Shown piece after piece: positions 31,601 to 39,602 of a stretch of 39,640 nt of DNA. The position numbers and the translations under genes are program-made. Position 1 is the first letter of the stretch; every line of letters starts with the position of its first letter. The notes beneath the pieces are model-generated. The model searched no databases. It was given only the letters and a program-made list of their open reading frames with translations, and was not told the origin of the DNA. Source of the stretch: Pseudomonadota bacterium (lineage in GTDB: Bacteria > Pseudomonadota > Gammaproteobacteria > Burkholderiales > Nitrosomonadaceae); assembly GCA_018241205.1 (NCBI GenBank), contig JAFEEI010000095.1, positions 1 through 39,640 on the forward strand. The letters run 5' to 3'.

Positions 31601-32145
31601 AAAATAGCGACGAGCTACAATCAAAAGCTCAAGCGCAGGCTCAAGCTCAGGCGCAGGATTTCGGTAACATTTACAACAATATAGCAAACAGTTTCAATCA
31701 GCGGATACAAGATATCACTGACTCAATTGAAAAACTGAAAAACTTCTCGCAAGAGCTCTTGGGATCCGTTGAACAATTGCAGCCGATGTCGCGGAACGAG
31801 GCTCTGCAGCAATTACTTGATTATGCAACGGCCGCTGAGAATGGCGCCGATCTCCCGGATATCAGCACACTCAAGAATCCGATCAGCACGTTGACCAACA
31901 TGGACGTGAATGACTACTCGTCGCAACTTGATTATGCGCGCGCACGGGCTCAATCGGTCAGTGCGATCAATACGCTGATATCTATTTCCAGCGATAAACA
32001 GGACCTTCTCGTGGCATCTATAGAGTCGTTGAAAGAATCGATGGCAACTAATTTATCCAAAATAGCGGGGTTTACTGAACAAACGGCTGACATCCTGGAC
32101 ACCGCCACAGGTGGTGGCGGACCGTTGTTGACACAGCAGGCATGA
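28666..32145 (+). CDS. Tape measure protein
   Basis: 1159 residues. N-terminal QLEIQLMANMARLVSDMDKAKNYVDNAVGAMNQI is typical. The long central part is helical, then there is a Gly/Ser-rich hydrophobic stretch (about 545-690, GGGSSSSGG..., many GSGLxS repeats) that can form membrane-crossing segments during DNA injection. Near residue 988 there is a run of alternating Gln-Ala (QAQAQAQA). It sets tail length and is the ruler for tube polymerisation. Confidence 0.93.
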   Translation: MIAGQLEIQLMANMARLVSDMDKAKNYVDNAVGAMNQILGMIGVGLSFSGLSALAKGVADSGDKLNDLRKITGMTVNELGGLDKMAKLNGTDLDSVAKGVGNMAKNMSSGNDVFKLMGVNIRDTNGNLRNANQVLLDVAGKFERYEDGAAKSALANELFGKAGRDLIPLLSEGRAKLEEAAEAHRKYSGWTNESAEMADKFNDEMTILQGRVAGVKNRFVIDLLPTLTDITSAFVSATERVNGFSLSGNLVSPILKGMAHAGYLVFDVFNGVARSVGGALARVMALATFDYQKYVDIGQHVDELNEQSRASYDAFVDSLYNGDKALQETAASQGELNKQQKEQAPTLGKTAAAQKDATTEAQRFIEALQKEARESGVTGTALTRLRAEYLGVSGAAEEYIQEIERKNRAQRLEEMATQDIVKGLERYKKLNEDTKTALEKYQDQVRYINEARDATDGTAISQETYNRALKKAQEEFDKTRDTGKSALSDLDQYAIQAARNIQTSLANFLFDPFNNGLKGMVTGVANAVRRMASEFAALKISQSLGLQQLFGGIVGSGGGSSSSGGSSSGSSLLSIAGMGSNLMSMISGGFGMNSLIGSGLTSIGGSGLLGSFGAGLSGGSSAAAFIGAESATAGAGMAAGLGASLGAIAGPAAIAAAVDMGLRTIFGNKKLGGVAGDVLGYVPIVGTLINGLFGRGPLEQKETQLTGDVGSNGFLDAYLTTNFKAKGGLFSGSKHDFAGVNLMTGAAETDNGKLQGVADSMVEYAQQLAQQINNSVGAVNTSLRSLSDTLGLSTQPLDDYRHSINLISESGKALTDEQIAQEIADISDEMVKSILPNVEEFAKSGETSIQTLSRLSNEFSVLTSAASLLFDKSADWSKAFVSSFGYADRTAFIDKAGGSDAFSSMVSGFAQNFLTDDQRMKPVIESLISQRDDNGLNSINTRAQYVSAVQSGNLSEDQLIFLLKNQDTIKSVFDYIDQKNSDELQSKAQAQAQAQAQDFGNIYNNIANSFNQRIQDITDSIEKLKNFSQELLGSVEQLQPMSRNEALQQLLDYATAAENGADLPDISTLKNPISTLTNMDVNDYSSQLDYARARAQSVSAINTLISISSDKQDLLVASIESLKESMATNLSKIAGFTEQTADILDTATGGGGPLLTQQA

Positions 32146-32146
32146 C

Positions 32147-33079
32147 ATGAGTGATTCTTCAACATTCAGCATCATGCTTCCGGTTGATATTTATAGCGGT
32201 TCTGTGTTTCAGTCGTCGACAGCGGCTGAAGCGGATTATGCTGCATATGGTTCGGGCACAACCTATGCACTCGGTGATAGAGTGATCAGCGCAGCTACGC
32301 ATAAAATCTACGAAAGTGCGGCAAACAGCAATGTGAACAACGATCCGACCGACATCAATAATCGCACCGGATCCACGATCTGGTGGAACGAGGTTTCGGC
32401 CACGAACCGCTGGAGGATGTTCGACGGCGAATCGACATCTCAGACAACGGTACCAGCGCCGATCACGGTTGTACTGCGCCCCGGATTCATCAATGCATTA
32501 TATGCAGGGAATCTGATCGGAGATCAGGCGGTCATCACGATGAAAGATGCCCCGGGCGGAACGGTTGTTTATTCAAATACTGTCCAGATTGAGAACTCAT
32601 ACCCGCCTGACTGGTACGAATATTTCTTTGCGCCATTTTCGCAGCAACCGGATTTGCTGCTTAACGATTTGCCGCCGTATTACAACTGTGAACTTACTTT
32701 CACGCTGTTATCGGCTTATGGAGACGTTTCCTGCGGCATGTTTCAAGTCGGAGATCTGCGGCCTATAGGCACGGCTTTATCTGGCGCTTCTGCTGAGCCG
32801 AAGACGTACAGTTATATCAAGATCGATGAATTCGGCAACAACACCATCGTGCGCAGGAAATCAGCTAAGGACATGAATGTCGACGTTGTCGTCGATCTTA
32901 ATTATGCGAATACTGCCCTGGATATTCTGACGTCTATTCTGGATGTTCCGACATTGTGCTCAGCCACCGCGACACTTGAGTATTCCGGTTTAAGAGTGTT
33001 CGGCTTGGTCAGCGCGAAACATAGCTATGACCTTCCGACATCCGGAAAAACATCGTTATCGATAAAAGGACTAATTTAA
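32147..33079 (+). CDS. Tail-tip protein with carbohydrate-binding-like segment
   Basis: 310 residues. The N-terminal part (about 30-75) has TTYALGDRVISAATHKIYESAANSNVNNDP, similar to short carbohydrate-binding motifs of phage tail tips. The middle is a beta-rich body and the end resembles other distal tail proteins. Immediately follows the tape measure, the usual distal-tail position. A role in tail tip or receptor contact is likely. Confidence 0.6.
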   Translation: MSDSSTFSIMLPVDIYSGSVFQSSTAAEADYAAYGSGTTYALGDRVISAATHKIYESAANSNVNNDPTDINNRTGSTIWWNEVSATNRWRMFDGESTSQTTVPAPITVVLRPGFINALYAGNLIGDQAVITMKDAPGGTVVYSNTVQIENSYPPDWYEYFFAPFSQQPDLLLNDLPPYYNCELTFTLLSAYGDVSCGMFQVGDLRPIGTALSGASAEPKTYSYIKIDEFGNNTIVRRKSAKDMNVDVVVDLNYANTALDILTSILDVPTLCSATATLEYSGLRVFGLVSAKHSYDLPTSGKTSLSIKGLI

Positions 33080-33912
33080 TGACACCATTTTCAGGCGAAA
33101 AGCCGCAGCGCAACGACAGAGCAACATTCTCCGTTCGTGTCGATGCGTTCATTACATGGTTGCTAGGAACGTTCTTTCCGGAATTGCAGGCTGTTGTTGC
33201 AGCATTTAATTTCAATGCCACGAACTCCACAAGTACAACTAGCATTTTAATCTCAATTGCCAGCAAATCGCTGACCGTCCAGCCTGGGAAATCGTATGTA
33301 CCCGGAATGGCTGTGACCATTGCATACACGACAGACGCTACAAAATGGATGCGTGGTGAAGTTACATCATACGATGCAGTAACGGGAGCGCTGGTTGTAA
33401 ACGTCAGAACAATCAGTCAGACATCAGGAACATTTTCATCATGGACGATATCGCAGGCTGCCGTTGAAAGTCTTGTAGGAAACCATATAGTTACCGTACA
33501 TACCGGCAACGGGCACGGATCAACCAACACCAAGTGGCGCAGATTTCAAACGATAAAGGAATCCATTGGCGTCGCTGTGACGTATGCAGATAGTGCTAGC
33601 AATGGCGCGTCATTTACGATCAATGAAGATGGTCTTTATGAAATTTACTACTACGACTGCAATACGTCGACGCGCGCTTTCTTTGGGATTACCGTCAACA
33701 ATTCGCAAGGTACGACATCGATCTCATCAGTCACAGGCAACGATCGTGTTTTATATGGGTCGTCGTCAACGGTTGGCGGCGTGACTTCCCCAATTACAAG
33801 AATCGTAAAATTATTAGCCAACGATGTTTTTTATGCTCATACCGATGGCTCTACGAATGCATCGAATCAAGAATCGTGTTATCTATCGGTGAGGAAGATA
33901 GCTAATGTTTAA
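33079..33912 (+). CDS. Tail fibre-like protein with jelly-roll end
   Basis: 277 residues. The first half is Ser/Thr-rich and extended; the C-terminal part (about 185-277, GASFTINEDGLYEIYYYDCNTSTRAFFGITVNN, later VKLLANDVFYAHTDG) looks like a C1q/TNF-type jelly roll used for receptor binding. It overlaps its successor by 8 bp. Confidence 0.6.
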   Translation: MTPFSGEKPQRNDRATFSVRVDAFITWLLGTFFPELQAVVAAFNFNATNSTSTTSILISIASKSLTVQPGKSYVPGMAVTIAYTTDATKWMRGEVTSYDAVTGALVVNVRTISQTSGTFSSWTISQAAVESLVGNHIVTVHTGNGHGSTNTKWRRFQTIKESIGVAVTYADSASNGASFTINEDGLYEIYYYDCNTSTRAFFGITVNNSQGTTSISSVTGNDRVLYGSSSTVGGVTSPITRIVKLLANDVFYAHTDGSTNASNQESCYLSVRKIANV

Positions 33913-34375
33913 TTTACTTGTTAATTTTCCATCCGGCGAGCAGGACATAGTCACAGTTGACGAATCCGGCGGGTATTTCGACCAATCGAAAGTGATATGG
34001 GATGAACGCACAGATGGACCTATGCCTGAAATAACGATCGGAAAAATGCAGCGCATCGACAATGAATTGATCACGCTTCCGGATTTTTTGCCAGAACATG
34101 CGGCGGCTGTATACCGCGCTAATTTACCTGTTGAGGTACCCATAACCGCCGCCACAGAAGCGCTTATTTATGCCGGATTGTATAACGATGTCGATGCCTA
34201 CATACAAACTCTCGATGCTGTAAACCGGCAGTGGTGGCAGAGGACAGACAAAATACACAGAGCATTCCCGCTGGTTGAGACCGTGCGGGTGGCGCTTAAT
34301 CTCACCAATCAACAGATCGACGATCTGTTTATAGCTGCGGAGCAAATCAGAAAACAGCGGGCGGGAATCGTTTGA
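33905..34375 (+). CDS. Tail-associated protein (DUF4376-like)
   Basis: 156 residues with ITAATEALIYAGLYNDVDAYIQTLDAVNRQWWQRTDKIHRAFPLV, a pattern that accompanies tail fibre genes as an assembly or cap factor. The N-terminal 50 residues are beta-like. The family call is tentative. Confidence 0.5.
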   Translation: MFNLLVNFPSGEQDIVTVDESGGYFDQSKVIWDERTDGPMPEITIGKMQRIDNELITLPDFLPEHAAAVYRANLPVEVPITAATEALIYAGLYNDVDAYIQTLDAVNRQWWQRTDKIHRAFPLVETVRVALNLTNQQIDDLFIAAEQIRKQRAGIV

Positions 34376-34399
34376 CCGCGTAAAAATCACGTAAACACA

Positions 34400-34428
34400 G
34401 AGCCGCTTTCAAGCGGCTCTTTTATTTT
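34400..34428 (+). terminator. Terminator after tail genes
   Basis: GAGCCGCTT (34400-34408), TC, AAGCGGCTC (34411-34419), then TTTTATTTTT. A strong hairpin dividing tail fibre genes from the lysis block. Confidence 0.88.
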
Positions 34429-34439
34429 TGGAGAACCTA

Positions 34440-34730
34440 ATGACACAAAAACTGAAAGAAAAAATAGAAGACGCATTCCAGAATATTAAGGATGTTAATG
34501 CGCAGCAAACATTCGGCTATGTGACCGAGGAAATCAATGCCGCGATCGACGGCGCAAAAGCTGCTGTGCACGAGCATATAGACGATTTTCAACGCGCGAA
34601 TTCAGCCGCTGACATGGTTTCCGATGTGCTGCTCGAAAGAGCTAGAAAAAGCGCGTACTCAACGCTGTACATCGTTTTCCTGTTTCTTGGCGGAGTTGCT
34701 GCTGGATACGGCATCCATTATCTGTTTTAA
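34440..34730 (+). CDS. Small membrane protein of the lysis block
   Basis: 96 residues from the ATG at 34440 with GGAG upstream. Helical N-terminal part and one C-terminal membrane helix (about 74-95, AYSTLYIVFLFLGGVAAGYGIHYLF). It could be an antiholin or a pinholin-like partner of the next gene. Confidence 0.55.
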   Translation: MTQKLKEKIEDAFQNIKDVNAQQTFGYVTEEINAAIDGAKAAVHEHIDDFQRANSAADMVSDVLLERARKSAYSTLYIVFLFLGGVAAGYGIHYLF

Positions 34731-34732
34731 CT

Positions 34733-35077
34733 GTGGATATGAACGACATGCCGATCAAAGACCCAACCACATGGTCCATGGGAACATGGGCGCTAGCCGT
34801 CGGAATGGCATTCACTGGCGGTTTTATCAACTGGTACACCAAAGTCCGGCAAGGACATACGCGCGGATTCAATATCGTTGAACTGGTCGGCGAGATCATG
34901 ATTAGCGGTTTCGTTGGCCTAGCGGTATTTATGTTGCTGGCCTCATACGATCAACCGATGGGACTATGCGCCGCCGCATCAGGCGTCAGCGGGCACATGG
35001 GCACGCGCTTACTTTTTCTAGTTGAGCAATTTATTTCTCACCGGGTCAGCGCCGAAATCGACAAGAGAAAACCATGA
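34733..35077 (+). CDS. Holin (LydA-like)
   Basis: 114 residues with three likely membrane helices (about 16-34, 49-71 and 76-96), the first after a short soluble head (DPTTWSMGTWALAV). The layout matches the LydA/PF16083 holin group. It forms the lesion that lets lysis proteins through the inner membrane. The start may be GTG 34733 or ATG 34739. It overlaps the next gene by 4 bp. Confidence 0.75.
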   Translation: MDMNDMPIKDPTTWSMGTWALAVGMAFTGGFINWYTKVRQGHTRGFNIVELVGEIMISGFVGLAVFMLLASYDQPMGLCAAASGVSGHMGTRLLFLVEQFISHRVSAEIDKRKP

Positions 35078-35409
35078 AAAATAAAGAGAAGATCATAGCG
35101 GTCACTGCCGCCGTTTTGATCGATGTTTTACGACGGCAGGAATATTTATTGAGGAAAATCATGACTAATGTCACTGAATTAGCAGCAAAAATTGACGCAG
35201 TATCCGACAAATTGGGCAAAGCATCTAGCGAAATCCTGAATGAAATTGCCACGCTGAGAGCATCAGCCGGTCAGTTGCCAGAGGATGCTGAAGCATCACT
35301 CGCACGGCTAGAAGCAATGGCGCAAGCTCTGGATGACATCGTACCCGATGCTCCGGCAGCGGACGCAACAGCAACAGACGCAACCGCAACGGAAAGCGCA
35401 GCAAGCTAA
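35074..35409 (+). CDS. Coiled-coil lysis-block protein
   Basis: 111 residues from the ATG at 35074, or about 82 from an internal ATG at 35161 that has a better GAGGA site. The body (TNVTELAAKIDAVSDKLGKASSEILNEIATLRASAGQLPEDAEAS) is a coiled coil and the tail is Ala/Thr-rich. Unknown role; possibly a holin regulator or structural adaptor. Confidence 0.5.
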   Translation: MKNKEKIIAVTAAVLIDVLRRQEYLLRKIMTNVTELAAKIDAVSDKLGKASSEILNEIATLRASAGQLPEDAEASLARLEAMAQALDDIVPDAPAADATATDATATESAAS

Positions 35410-35434
35410 TCAAGAACTTCTCTTGCGAGATCAA

Positions 35435-35457
35435 AAGCCGCCTTGTGCGGCTTTTTT
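35435..35457 (+). terminator. Terminator before the spanin genes
   Basis: AAGCCGC, CTTGT, GCGGCTT followed by T's (arms 35435-35441 and 35447-35453). Confidence 0.82.
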
Positions 35458-35473
35458 ATTTCAAGGTACCGAC

Positions 35474-35851
35474 ATGTTCAATCCCTATTTTTTACTGGCC
35501 GCTCTGCTGTCCCTGCTGGCATCGTTCGGCGGCGTTTATTGGCTGGGTGGTCATCACTGCGAGGCCGCGCACGATGCCAAACAACTCAAAGTAATGCAGG
35601 AAATCCAAGTCGCCGTAGAAGAACAGGCGGCAGAGGACCAGAAAACCGCGCAGCGCTACGAGGACGTGCGCGAAACGGTGCGCACCGTGTACGTTAAAGT
35701 GAAGGAAAAAGCGAATGAAAACATTGAAAAAAATCATGGTTACGCTGATTGTGGCATCGATGCTGACGGCCTGCGTCTCTACAACCAACGTCCAACCGCC
35801 GCGGCGGATTCCCCCGGCATCGCTCATGGCACCGTGCCCAAACCTCCCTGA
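35474..35851 (+). CDS. Inner spanin (Rz)
   Basis: 125 residues from the ATG at 35474 (AAGGT site). One N-terminal membrane helix (about 5-25, YFLLAALLSLLASFGGVYWLGG) and a coiled-coil periplasmic domain (KQLKVMQEIQVAVEEQAAEDQKTAQRYED). With the overlapping outer spanin it joins inner and outer membranes at lysis. Confidence 0.85.
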   Translation: MFNPYFLLAALLSLLASFGGVYWLGGHHCEAAHDAKQLKVMQEIQVAVEEQAAEDQKTAQRYEDVRETVRTVYVKVKEKANENIEKNHGYADCGIDADGLRLYNQRPTAAADSPGIAHGTVPKPP

Positions 35852-36002
35852 TGCGTCGGACGGCAGACTGTCGACGATCCTGAATAACAGCATCGAACGC
35901 GCACAGTTGTATTACGACTGCCAAGCGCGGCATAAAGGGCTTGCGGATTGGGCATTGTCGCCGTTGAAAGACATGAGAAATAAACAGGATAGTAGCAAAT
36001 GA
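35715..36002 (+). CDS. Outer spanin lipoprotein (Rz1)
   Basis: 95 residues, overlapping Rz in another frame as expected. Signal peptide with lipobox LTAC (C20 is the lipid-modified Cys), then PPRRIPP, a proline-rich stretch. Longer than most Rz1 proteins. Confidence 0.85.
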   Translation: MKTLKKIMVTLIVASMLTACVSTTNVQPPRRIPPASLMAPCPNLPDASDGRLSTILNNSIERAQLYYDCQARHKGLADWALSPLKDMRNKQDSSK

Positions 36003-36169
36003 TCACGAAAGGATTTGGCATGACGTTGGACATGCAATCCGGCTCGATGCGTAATTGGTTCATCGGCAGAGACGGCGTTAAACGATGGGCGGATACTCAA
36101 GAGCCCGTTGATTCGAAGCACGATACGGAAGCGAACGATAAACGGAACTCTCAGTGTGAGTTTCGTTAA
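35999..36169 (+). CDS. Small 56-residue ORF after Rz1
   Basis: The frame begins ATGATC at 35999 and overlaps the Rz1 stop (ATGA), reading MITKGFGMTLDMQSG and ending SQCEFR. It is polar with no membrane helix. Coupling to Rz1 supports its reality; the function is unknown. Confidence 0.45.
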   Translation: MITKGFGMTLDMQSGSMRNWFIGRDGVKRWADTQEPVDSKHDTEANDKRNSQCEFR

Positions 36170-36216
36170 GCTGTATTTTCATCGGAAATAATTTCGTTAT
36201 AGAAGTTTGAATCATG

Positions 36217-36244
36217 GCCGCACGGATTTCCGCGCGGCTTTTTT
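36217..36244 (+). terminator. Terminator before the last tail genes
   Basis: GCCGC (36217-36221) and GCGGC (36234-36238) with an inner CGG/CCG pair and a six-T tract. Confidence 0.78.
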
Positions 36245-36263
36245 ATTGATAGAGGGTAGGAAT

Positions 36264-36581
36264 ATGTCAGAAACCGGAATGGATTTGAAAGGCGCGCAGC
36301 ACGGCGGGGATCCGAAAACCGTTACAACAACTGCCACTAGTTTCGGCGCGGTGACGCAGAAAGGACGCTACCAGATAGCAACGTCCGGAGCGGACATTTA
36401 TATCAAGCCATCGACGTCGAAAACTTCAGCAGAAACTGTCGCCGCAACTGGCGCGACTAGAGGGAAACTTATTTGGGATGGCAATACAGCAGAAGTGATG
36501 CTCGATGCCGGTGATTATGTCGGTGTTATTGCGGGATCCGGTACGGCTATTGTTAATCTCGATTATATGCGCAGTTACTAG
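36264..36581 (+). CDS. Small beta-rich phage protein
   Basis: 105 residues from the ATG at 36264 (GTAGGA site). Ser/Thr/Gly-rich with ATSGADIYIKPSTSKTSAETVAATGATRGKLIWDGNTAEVMLDAGDYVGVIAGSG, a short jelly-roll-like pattern seen near tail fibre genes. The role is unknown. Confidence 0.5.
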   Translation: MSETGMDLKGAQHGGDPKTVTTTATSFGAVTQKGRYQIATSGADIYIKPSTSKTSAETVAATGATRGKLIWDGNTAEVMLDAGDYVGVIAGSGTAIVNLDYMRSY

Positions 36582-36590
36582 GAGTTGGAG

Positions 36591-37358
36591 ATGATTGATA
36601 TTTACGGCGCATTGAAAAAAAAATCTGTAACAAGATATGTTAATGGATCGATCACAGATTATGACGGCAATATTATTCCCGCACCAACTCCCCAGATTTA
36701 CCAACTCGGTGGCCAACCGTATCCGTGGGATGTTCCTGTCGGAACAGTAGTTGGTATCGATGCATCATGCTTATCTGGTGGCTCCGGAGCAAGGTTGCAT
36801 CCAATTGAATTGGTAAATGATGGAACGATATGGCAGCCAAACGGTGAGCAGATATTATATTCGAGCTATGGTAGTTATTCGTCACCAGCAGCTTTGATAA
36901 CTACAGTTTCGGGTGAAAATCTTTTCTTTAGTTCTAATCCTCTTTTTAAAATTCCTTATGGGCTGCTTCATTTGGGAATTGGAATGCGAATAAGATTCGT
37001 ATGCTATAAACCAGATGCTGACACAGGAAAAAACTATTTTAGAGTAAGAATAGGGAATAGTTCTGTAGCTGTAAACAATACTCAAGTTCTGCAAGTCGAA
37101 AATACCACAACAAATCACGAGCAGTTAGTTGATGTAACGATGAGAGTTACTGGCCTTGGAGATGCTGGCCAAGCATCTCTAACGAGCACAGGAATAGGCA
37201 AACTATTCACTTCAGCGGCAACATCATCAGATTCGGCAGGAACTCTTGCAACTAACTATGCAACATCATCAGACAATTACATTGTTTTATCAACATTGGC
37301 CAACAATGTTGGAGCCAAATCATCGCTTGTAAATTTCTCAATCTCTTTGGTGCCATAA
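36591..37358 (+). CDS. Tail fibre-like beta protein
   Basis: 255 residues from the ATG at 36591, preceded by AGGAG. It has an N-terminal hook (MIDIYGALKKKSVTRYVNGS, also PAPTPQIYQLGGQPYPWDVP) and a Ser/Thr/Asn-rich beta body, as in accessory tail proteins. It lies 2 bp before the tailspike gene and is probably an accessory of it. Confidence 0.5.
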   Translation: MIDIYGALKKKSVTRYVNGSITDYDGNIIPAPTPQIYQLGGQPYPWDVPVGTVVGIDASCLSGGSGARLHPIELVNDGTIWQPNGEQILYSSYGSYSSPAALITTVSGENLFFSSNPLFKIPYGLLHLGIGMRIRFVCYKPDADTGKNYFRVRIGNSSVAVNNTQVLQVENTTTNHEQLVDVTMRVTGLGDAGQASLTSTGIGKLFTSAATSSDSAGTLATNYATSSDNYIVLSTLANNVGAKSSLVNFSISLVP

Positions 37359-37360
37359 TC

Positions 37361-39400
37361 ATGACCACACTAACATACAATGATTTTTACAGTAACATGG
37401 GGCTTGTCGGTACACCAATGATGAATCCGTTAGTTGGCGCCACTTTCCCGGTAAAGGCCTGGATCGGGATGGGGAATCGTCCTCATGGAGACAATCTATC
37501 TGCTGGGTATAAAACAAAAATAACCGGTGCTGCGAATTACGACAAATTAACAACGGAACCGTGGCAAGACGTGACTGGATGGATTTATATTCACCCGGCA
37601 GCCGAGAACACTTGTACTAATGCGGTGGTACTTGTTTATGATTTTCAGGTTCAGTGGTTCGATACTACACAGAACACATGGAAGCTTGCATCTGCTACTG
37701 CTTCACAAGAACGTGTTCCAGTTAATCAGACATGGTGGATAACAAACACGTTTGCATCAGATGGTAACGCAGAAAAAATCTATCCTACCCGCAACAACAT
37801 ACCCAGATTTAGCAATGTAAAACTATCTGCCGATCGATCTGCTGCTAGTTCAGACACATCCAAATACAGATTAATACACAACGGCATTAGCAGAGCTCCG
37901 ATTGATTGGACAAAAGTCGGAGGAATAACGGTGATGTGCAGGGCAAAGTTAGAGCCAATTTCAGGATCTCTGAACGGCGTCCCTTCAATTTTTATGCAAG
38001 TTGGCGGGGACTACAATCCTCAGACCGGTCTTAATGTAAATCAGGGGTATCTAACTGGTGTTTCCGATTTGCCAGCAATTGGGGCAGGGCAGCTAAGAAA
38101 ACTTGAATTAACAGAGAAAACTTTTTTATTTACGACTGCTAAGATCAATCCGGATACCTATATAGAAACTACCAGTAACTATGTTACCTCGTTCCCCGCA
38201 GGAACATATCCGCATTGCATGACTGATGCTGTATTTGCTGCGAATGTTCCTCAGTTTATTCAGCCTAGTCAGTGGACTGTATCTTTAGTTTATACATCAA
38301 CACAGAATGTGGTGCTCGGGCCAAGACCATATGTACCATCGACACCCACCGGCGTTGTTAAATATGTAACGCCGACAGGGGCTGGAAGCCATAACGGATC
38401 AAGTTTTGCAAACGCAATGACAGTGGCAGAGGCGAATGCCGCAGCCGTTGCTGGAGATCATTATTGGTTACAAGGCGGAACATATGCTAATCCTGCAAAT
38501 GGTACCCGGTTCTATAACGGTGGAACATCAGGTAACCTAGTTACCTACGAATCATACCCAGGAGGATTGGCAGTATTTGATGGATCGGCGGCATCAGCTA
38601 GTGAAACAATGACTGGCATTAAGGTCCAAAATCCGTGGATTAGATTGATAAATATAGAACAAAAAAATTCATCCATGGAAGGGGTTCAGGTTACTACCAG
38701 TGATTGCGTTTTATCGCATGTGGTGTCCCATGATAACCGCCTCACTGGCATACAGGTATCTCCCGGATACGGATATCCGTACTCTACCGGGCGGAATTTA
38801 ATACAGGACTGCACGGCCTACGCCAATTCGGATGCTAGCTATAACACAGGATCGTATGCCAATGGCGGAAATGCAGATGGTATACAAGTGCCAAACGGAA
38901 AGGACAATATTGTGGAATATTGTCTATCATACGGTAACTCCGATGATGGGTTCGATGTCTGGCGTTCAACGGCATCTACAATTAGAAATTGTATCAGTCA
39001 CGACAACGGCATAGCTAGCGGAAATGGTAACGGATTCAAAGGGGGCGGTAGTATTAACTATACTAACGAGTCACATGATCATGTATTCGATCATTGTCTG
39101 TCTTATAACAATAAGGCAATGGGATTTGACAATAACTCTGGAGTTAATTGTACGATCAATCATATGACTTGTTACGGTAATAGTGGTGATGGATTCTATT
39201 TTGAGAATACGGCTACTGCAACCAATAATGTTTCAGCAAACAACGGTGGAGATATGGTAGGAGTTCCTGCGGTAAATTCAAGCAATACCTGGAATATCGG
39301 CGGCACACCTACATTCTTAAGTACAACACCAGGAGACGCTAATTTTCTTAAATTGTCATCATCTGGTGGTTATGGAACTATTGGGTGTTTCTACAGCTAA
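37361..39400 (+). CDS. Tailspike with parallel beta-helix lyase-like domain
   Basis: 679 residues. The N-terminal 320 residues form the capsule/tail-binding part. From about 335 the right-handed beta-helix begins (KYVTPTGAGSHNGSSFANAMT) and continues with repeated short turns. The polysaccharide-lyase-9-like set is visible: D506 in NADG, D528/D529 and D532 in DDGFDVW, and K560 in GNGFKGGG, which parallel the calcium-binding Asp cluster and catalytic Lys of PL9 pectate lyases. It probably degrades host surface polysaccharide. The enzyme call is by motif; the substrate is unknown. Confidence 0.8.
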   Translation: MTTLTYNDFYSNMGLVGTPMMNPLVGATFPVKAWIGMGNRPHGDNLSAGYKTKITGAANYDKLTTEPWQDVTGWIYIHPAAENTCTNAVVLVYDFQVQWFDTTQNTWKLASATASQERVPVNQTWWITNTFASDGNAEKIYPTRNNIPRFSNVKLSADRSAASSDTSKYRLIHNGISRAPIDWTKVGGITVMCRAKLEPISGSLNGVPSIFMQVGGDYNPQTGLNVNQGYLTGVSDLPAIGAGQLRKLELTEKTFLFTTAKINPDTYIETTSNYVTSFPAGTYPHCMTDAVFAANVPQFIQPSQWTVSLVYTSTQNVVLGPRPYVPSTPTGVVKYVTPTGAGSHNGSSFANAMTVAEANAAAVAGDHYWLQGGTYANPANGTRFYNGGTSGNLVTYESYPGGLAVFDGSAASASETMTGIKVQNPWIRLINIEQKNSSMEGVQVTTSDCVLSHVVSHDNRLTGIQVSPGYGYPYSTGRNLIQDCTAYANSDASYNTGSYANGGNADGIQVPNGKDNIVEYCLSYGNSDDGFDVWRSTASTIRNCISHDNGIASGNGNGFKGGGSINYTNESHDHVFDHCLSYNNKAMGFDNNSGVNCTINHMTCYGNSGDGFYFENTATATNNVSANNGGDMVGVPAVNSSNTWNIGGTPTFLSTTPGDANFLKLSSSGGYGTIGCFYS

Positions 39401-39602
39401 TTTTTTAGAAAACAGCGTTAAACTGGAAAATGCGCGGTGCCAAATAACGCGAAAATTAGTACCAAATTGCGCGATTAGTTACATCCATTCTGGCGGCGGT
39501 TTTTATTGTTTAACGTTGATTAATGCCGGTGACATATTGGTGACATTAAGCTGATAAAACAAAAAATCACTTAGTTTTTAATCGCTAAGCGCTTGTTTTT
39601 AT
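39401..39602 (+). other. Short gap between tailspike and tRNA
   Basis: About 200 bases with no supported gene. A weak hairpin (CTTAG/CTAAG near 39571-39590) and the AAGCGCTT palindrome followed by GTTTTTATT may end the tailspike transcript. Part of the attachment site probably lies here next to the tRNA. Confidence 0.4.

Noticed and set aside
39366..39554. 62-residue plus-strand frame past the tailspike
   Set aside because: It begins inside the tailspike gene in another frame, has no ribosome site and no known pattern.
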